A DNA stretch of 64,000 nt from Silanimonas sp. (GTDB lineage: Bacteria; Pseudomonadota; Gammaproteobacteria; Xanthomonadales; Xanthomonadaceae): NCBI GenBank assembly GCA_018334015.1, contig JAGXTI010000014.1, forward strand, positions 124,001-188,000, in the 5' to 3' direction. Within the stretch, counting starts at the first letter, position 1. Each line of letters starts with the position of its first letter. The translations under genes and the position numbers were made by a program. Below, one piece after another: positions 63,535 through 64,000 of the stretch. The notes under the pieces were generated by a model. That model did not search any database and was not told the origin of the DNA. It saw only the letters and a list, made by a program, of their open reading frames with translations.

Positions 63535-64000
63535 TCAGGCGGCGTGTTCGAGCCGCAAACCGTCGTGGTCGACCCGCAGCACCGAGGCCTGCGTGTACCA
63601 GTCGCCCAGCACGATCCGCAGGCCCTCGCCGCGGGCCAGCGGCACCCGATGCAGGGCCGGGCGGTGGGTGTGGCCGTGGATCATCCACCGCACGCCGTAC
63701 AGATCCATCAGCCGACGGACCTCGGCCGGGCTGGCATCGCCGATCGATTCGTCGCGGCCGCTCTGCGCGGCGGCGCTGGCGGCTCTGGCCTTGGCGGCGA
63801 AGGCGCGCCGTGCCGGCAGCGGCTGGGCGAGGAACCCGGTCTGCCAAGCCGGGTCGCGCAGTTGCCGGCGCAGGGCCTGATAGCCGGTGTCGTCGAGGCA
63901 GAGCAGATCGCCGTGCAGCAGCAGGGTCGGTTCGCCCTGCAACTCGATCACTGCCGGGTCGGGCAGCAGGGTCCAGCCGGCCCGGGCGGCGTAGTCCGGG
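63535..64000 (-). CDS. lpxH: UDP-2,3-diacylglucosamine diphosphatase LpxH (5' end cut by window edge)
   Basis: The frame is open to the right edge with about 155 visible codons. It reads [58 protein letters not shown] and [13 protein letters not shown] (metal-binding GHTHRP), then [12 protein letters not shown]. The C-terminal two-thirds of LpxH is recognisable; the N-terminal metal motifs lie beyond the edge. It makes lipid X in lipid A synthesis. Confidence 0.92.
   Translation of the reverse strand, partial: PDYAARAGWTLLPDPAVIELQGEPTLLLHGDLLCLDDTGYQALRRQLRDPAWQTGFLAQPLPARRAFAAKARAASAAAQSGRDESIGDASPAEVRRLMDLYGVRWMIHGHTHRPALHRVPLARGEGLRIVLGDWYTQASVLRVDHDGLRLEHAA

Overview
The window is a dense chromosomal segment of about 68-70 % G+C from a gammaproteobacterium, most likely of the order Lysobacterales (Xanthomonadales). 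This placement is inferred from gene order and protein style, not from a database search. The gene orders asmA-like/mutY/yggX, ftsY<>rsmD-coaD-ferredoxin, queA-tgt-yajC-secD-secF/suhB/trmJ and folC-SPOR-cvpA-purF are classic gammaproteobacterial core blocks. The very large TonB-dependent receptor, the S8 protease and the DUF6491 lipoprotein fit Lysobacterales. No rRNA, CRISPR array, insertion sequence or intact prophage is visible.

Layout. 1-4.8 kb: a translationally coupled minus-strand signalling cassette (FHA-GAF protein, membrane Ser/Thr kinase with TPR repeats, NarL-class histidine kinase cut by the left edge). 4.8-8.4 kb: a secreted protein of unknown function divergent from a secreted S8 protease that ends in three SLH-like repeats. 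8.4-14.2 kb: acyl-CoA dehydrogenase, lipoprotein, membrane-anchored rhodanese, P2-type cation ATPase. 14.2-14.5 kb: a HicA toxin remnant and a tRNA-Phe gene. 14.7-23.6 kb: DNA repair (mutY), iron protection (yggX), SRP receptor (ftsY), rRNA methylase (rsmD), CoA synthesis (coaD), ferredoxin, gamma-glutamyltransferase and an MBL-fold hydrolase. 23.6-28.6 kb: thrB-thrC, a class III aminotransferase and an alcohol dehydrogenase. 28.7-36.1 kb: queuosine synthesis (queA, tgt), Sec translocon accessories (yajC, secD, secF), suhB, trmJ. 36.1-39.2 kb: a periplasmic binding protein translationally coupled to a GGDEF-EAL membrane protein. 39.2-47 kb: ExoD-like, CBS/hemolysin-type and rhomboid membrane proteins, rapA, and an M13-family protein whose zinc site is destroyed. 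47-53.8 kb: GbsR/MarR regulator with a perfect palindromic operator, a bd-type quinol oxidase, a PCuAC copper chaperone and a TonB receptor. 54-56.3 kb: serA plus a histidine phosphatase. 56.3-57.3 kb: a non-coding tandem duplication of about 409 bp with strong hairpins. 57.3-64 kb: Na/Pi transporter, folC, SPOR protein, cvpA, purF, a DUF455 protein, and lpxH cut by the right edge.

Most genes are tightly packed, with many ATGA or TGATG overlaps marking translational coupling. The accessory content is thin. The places worth a second look are the signalling cassette, the HicA scar next to tRNA-Phe, the hairpin in the aminotransferase leader, the sensor/c-di-GMP pair, the dead M13 peptidase, the cyd operator and the tandem structured repeat.
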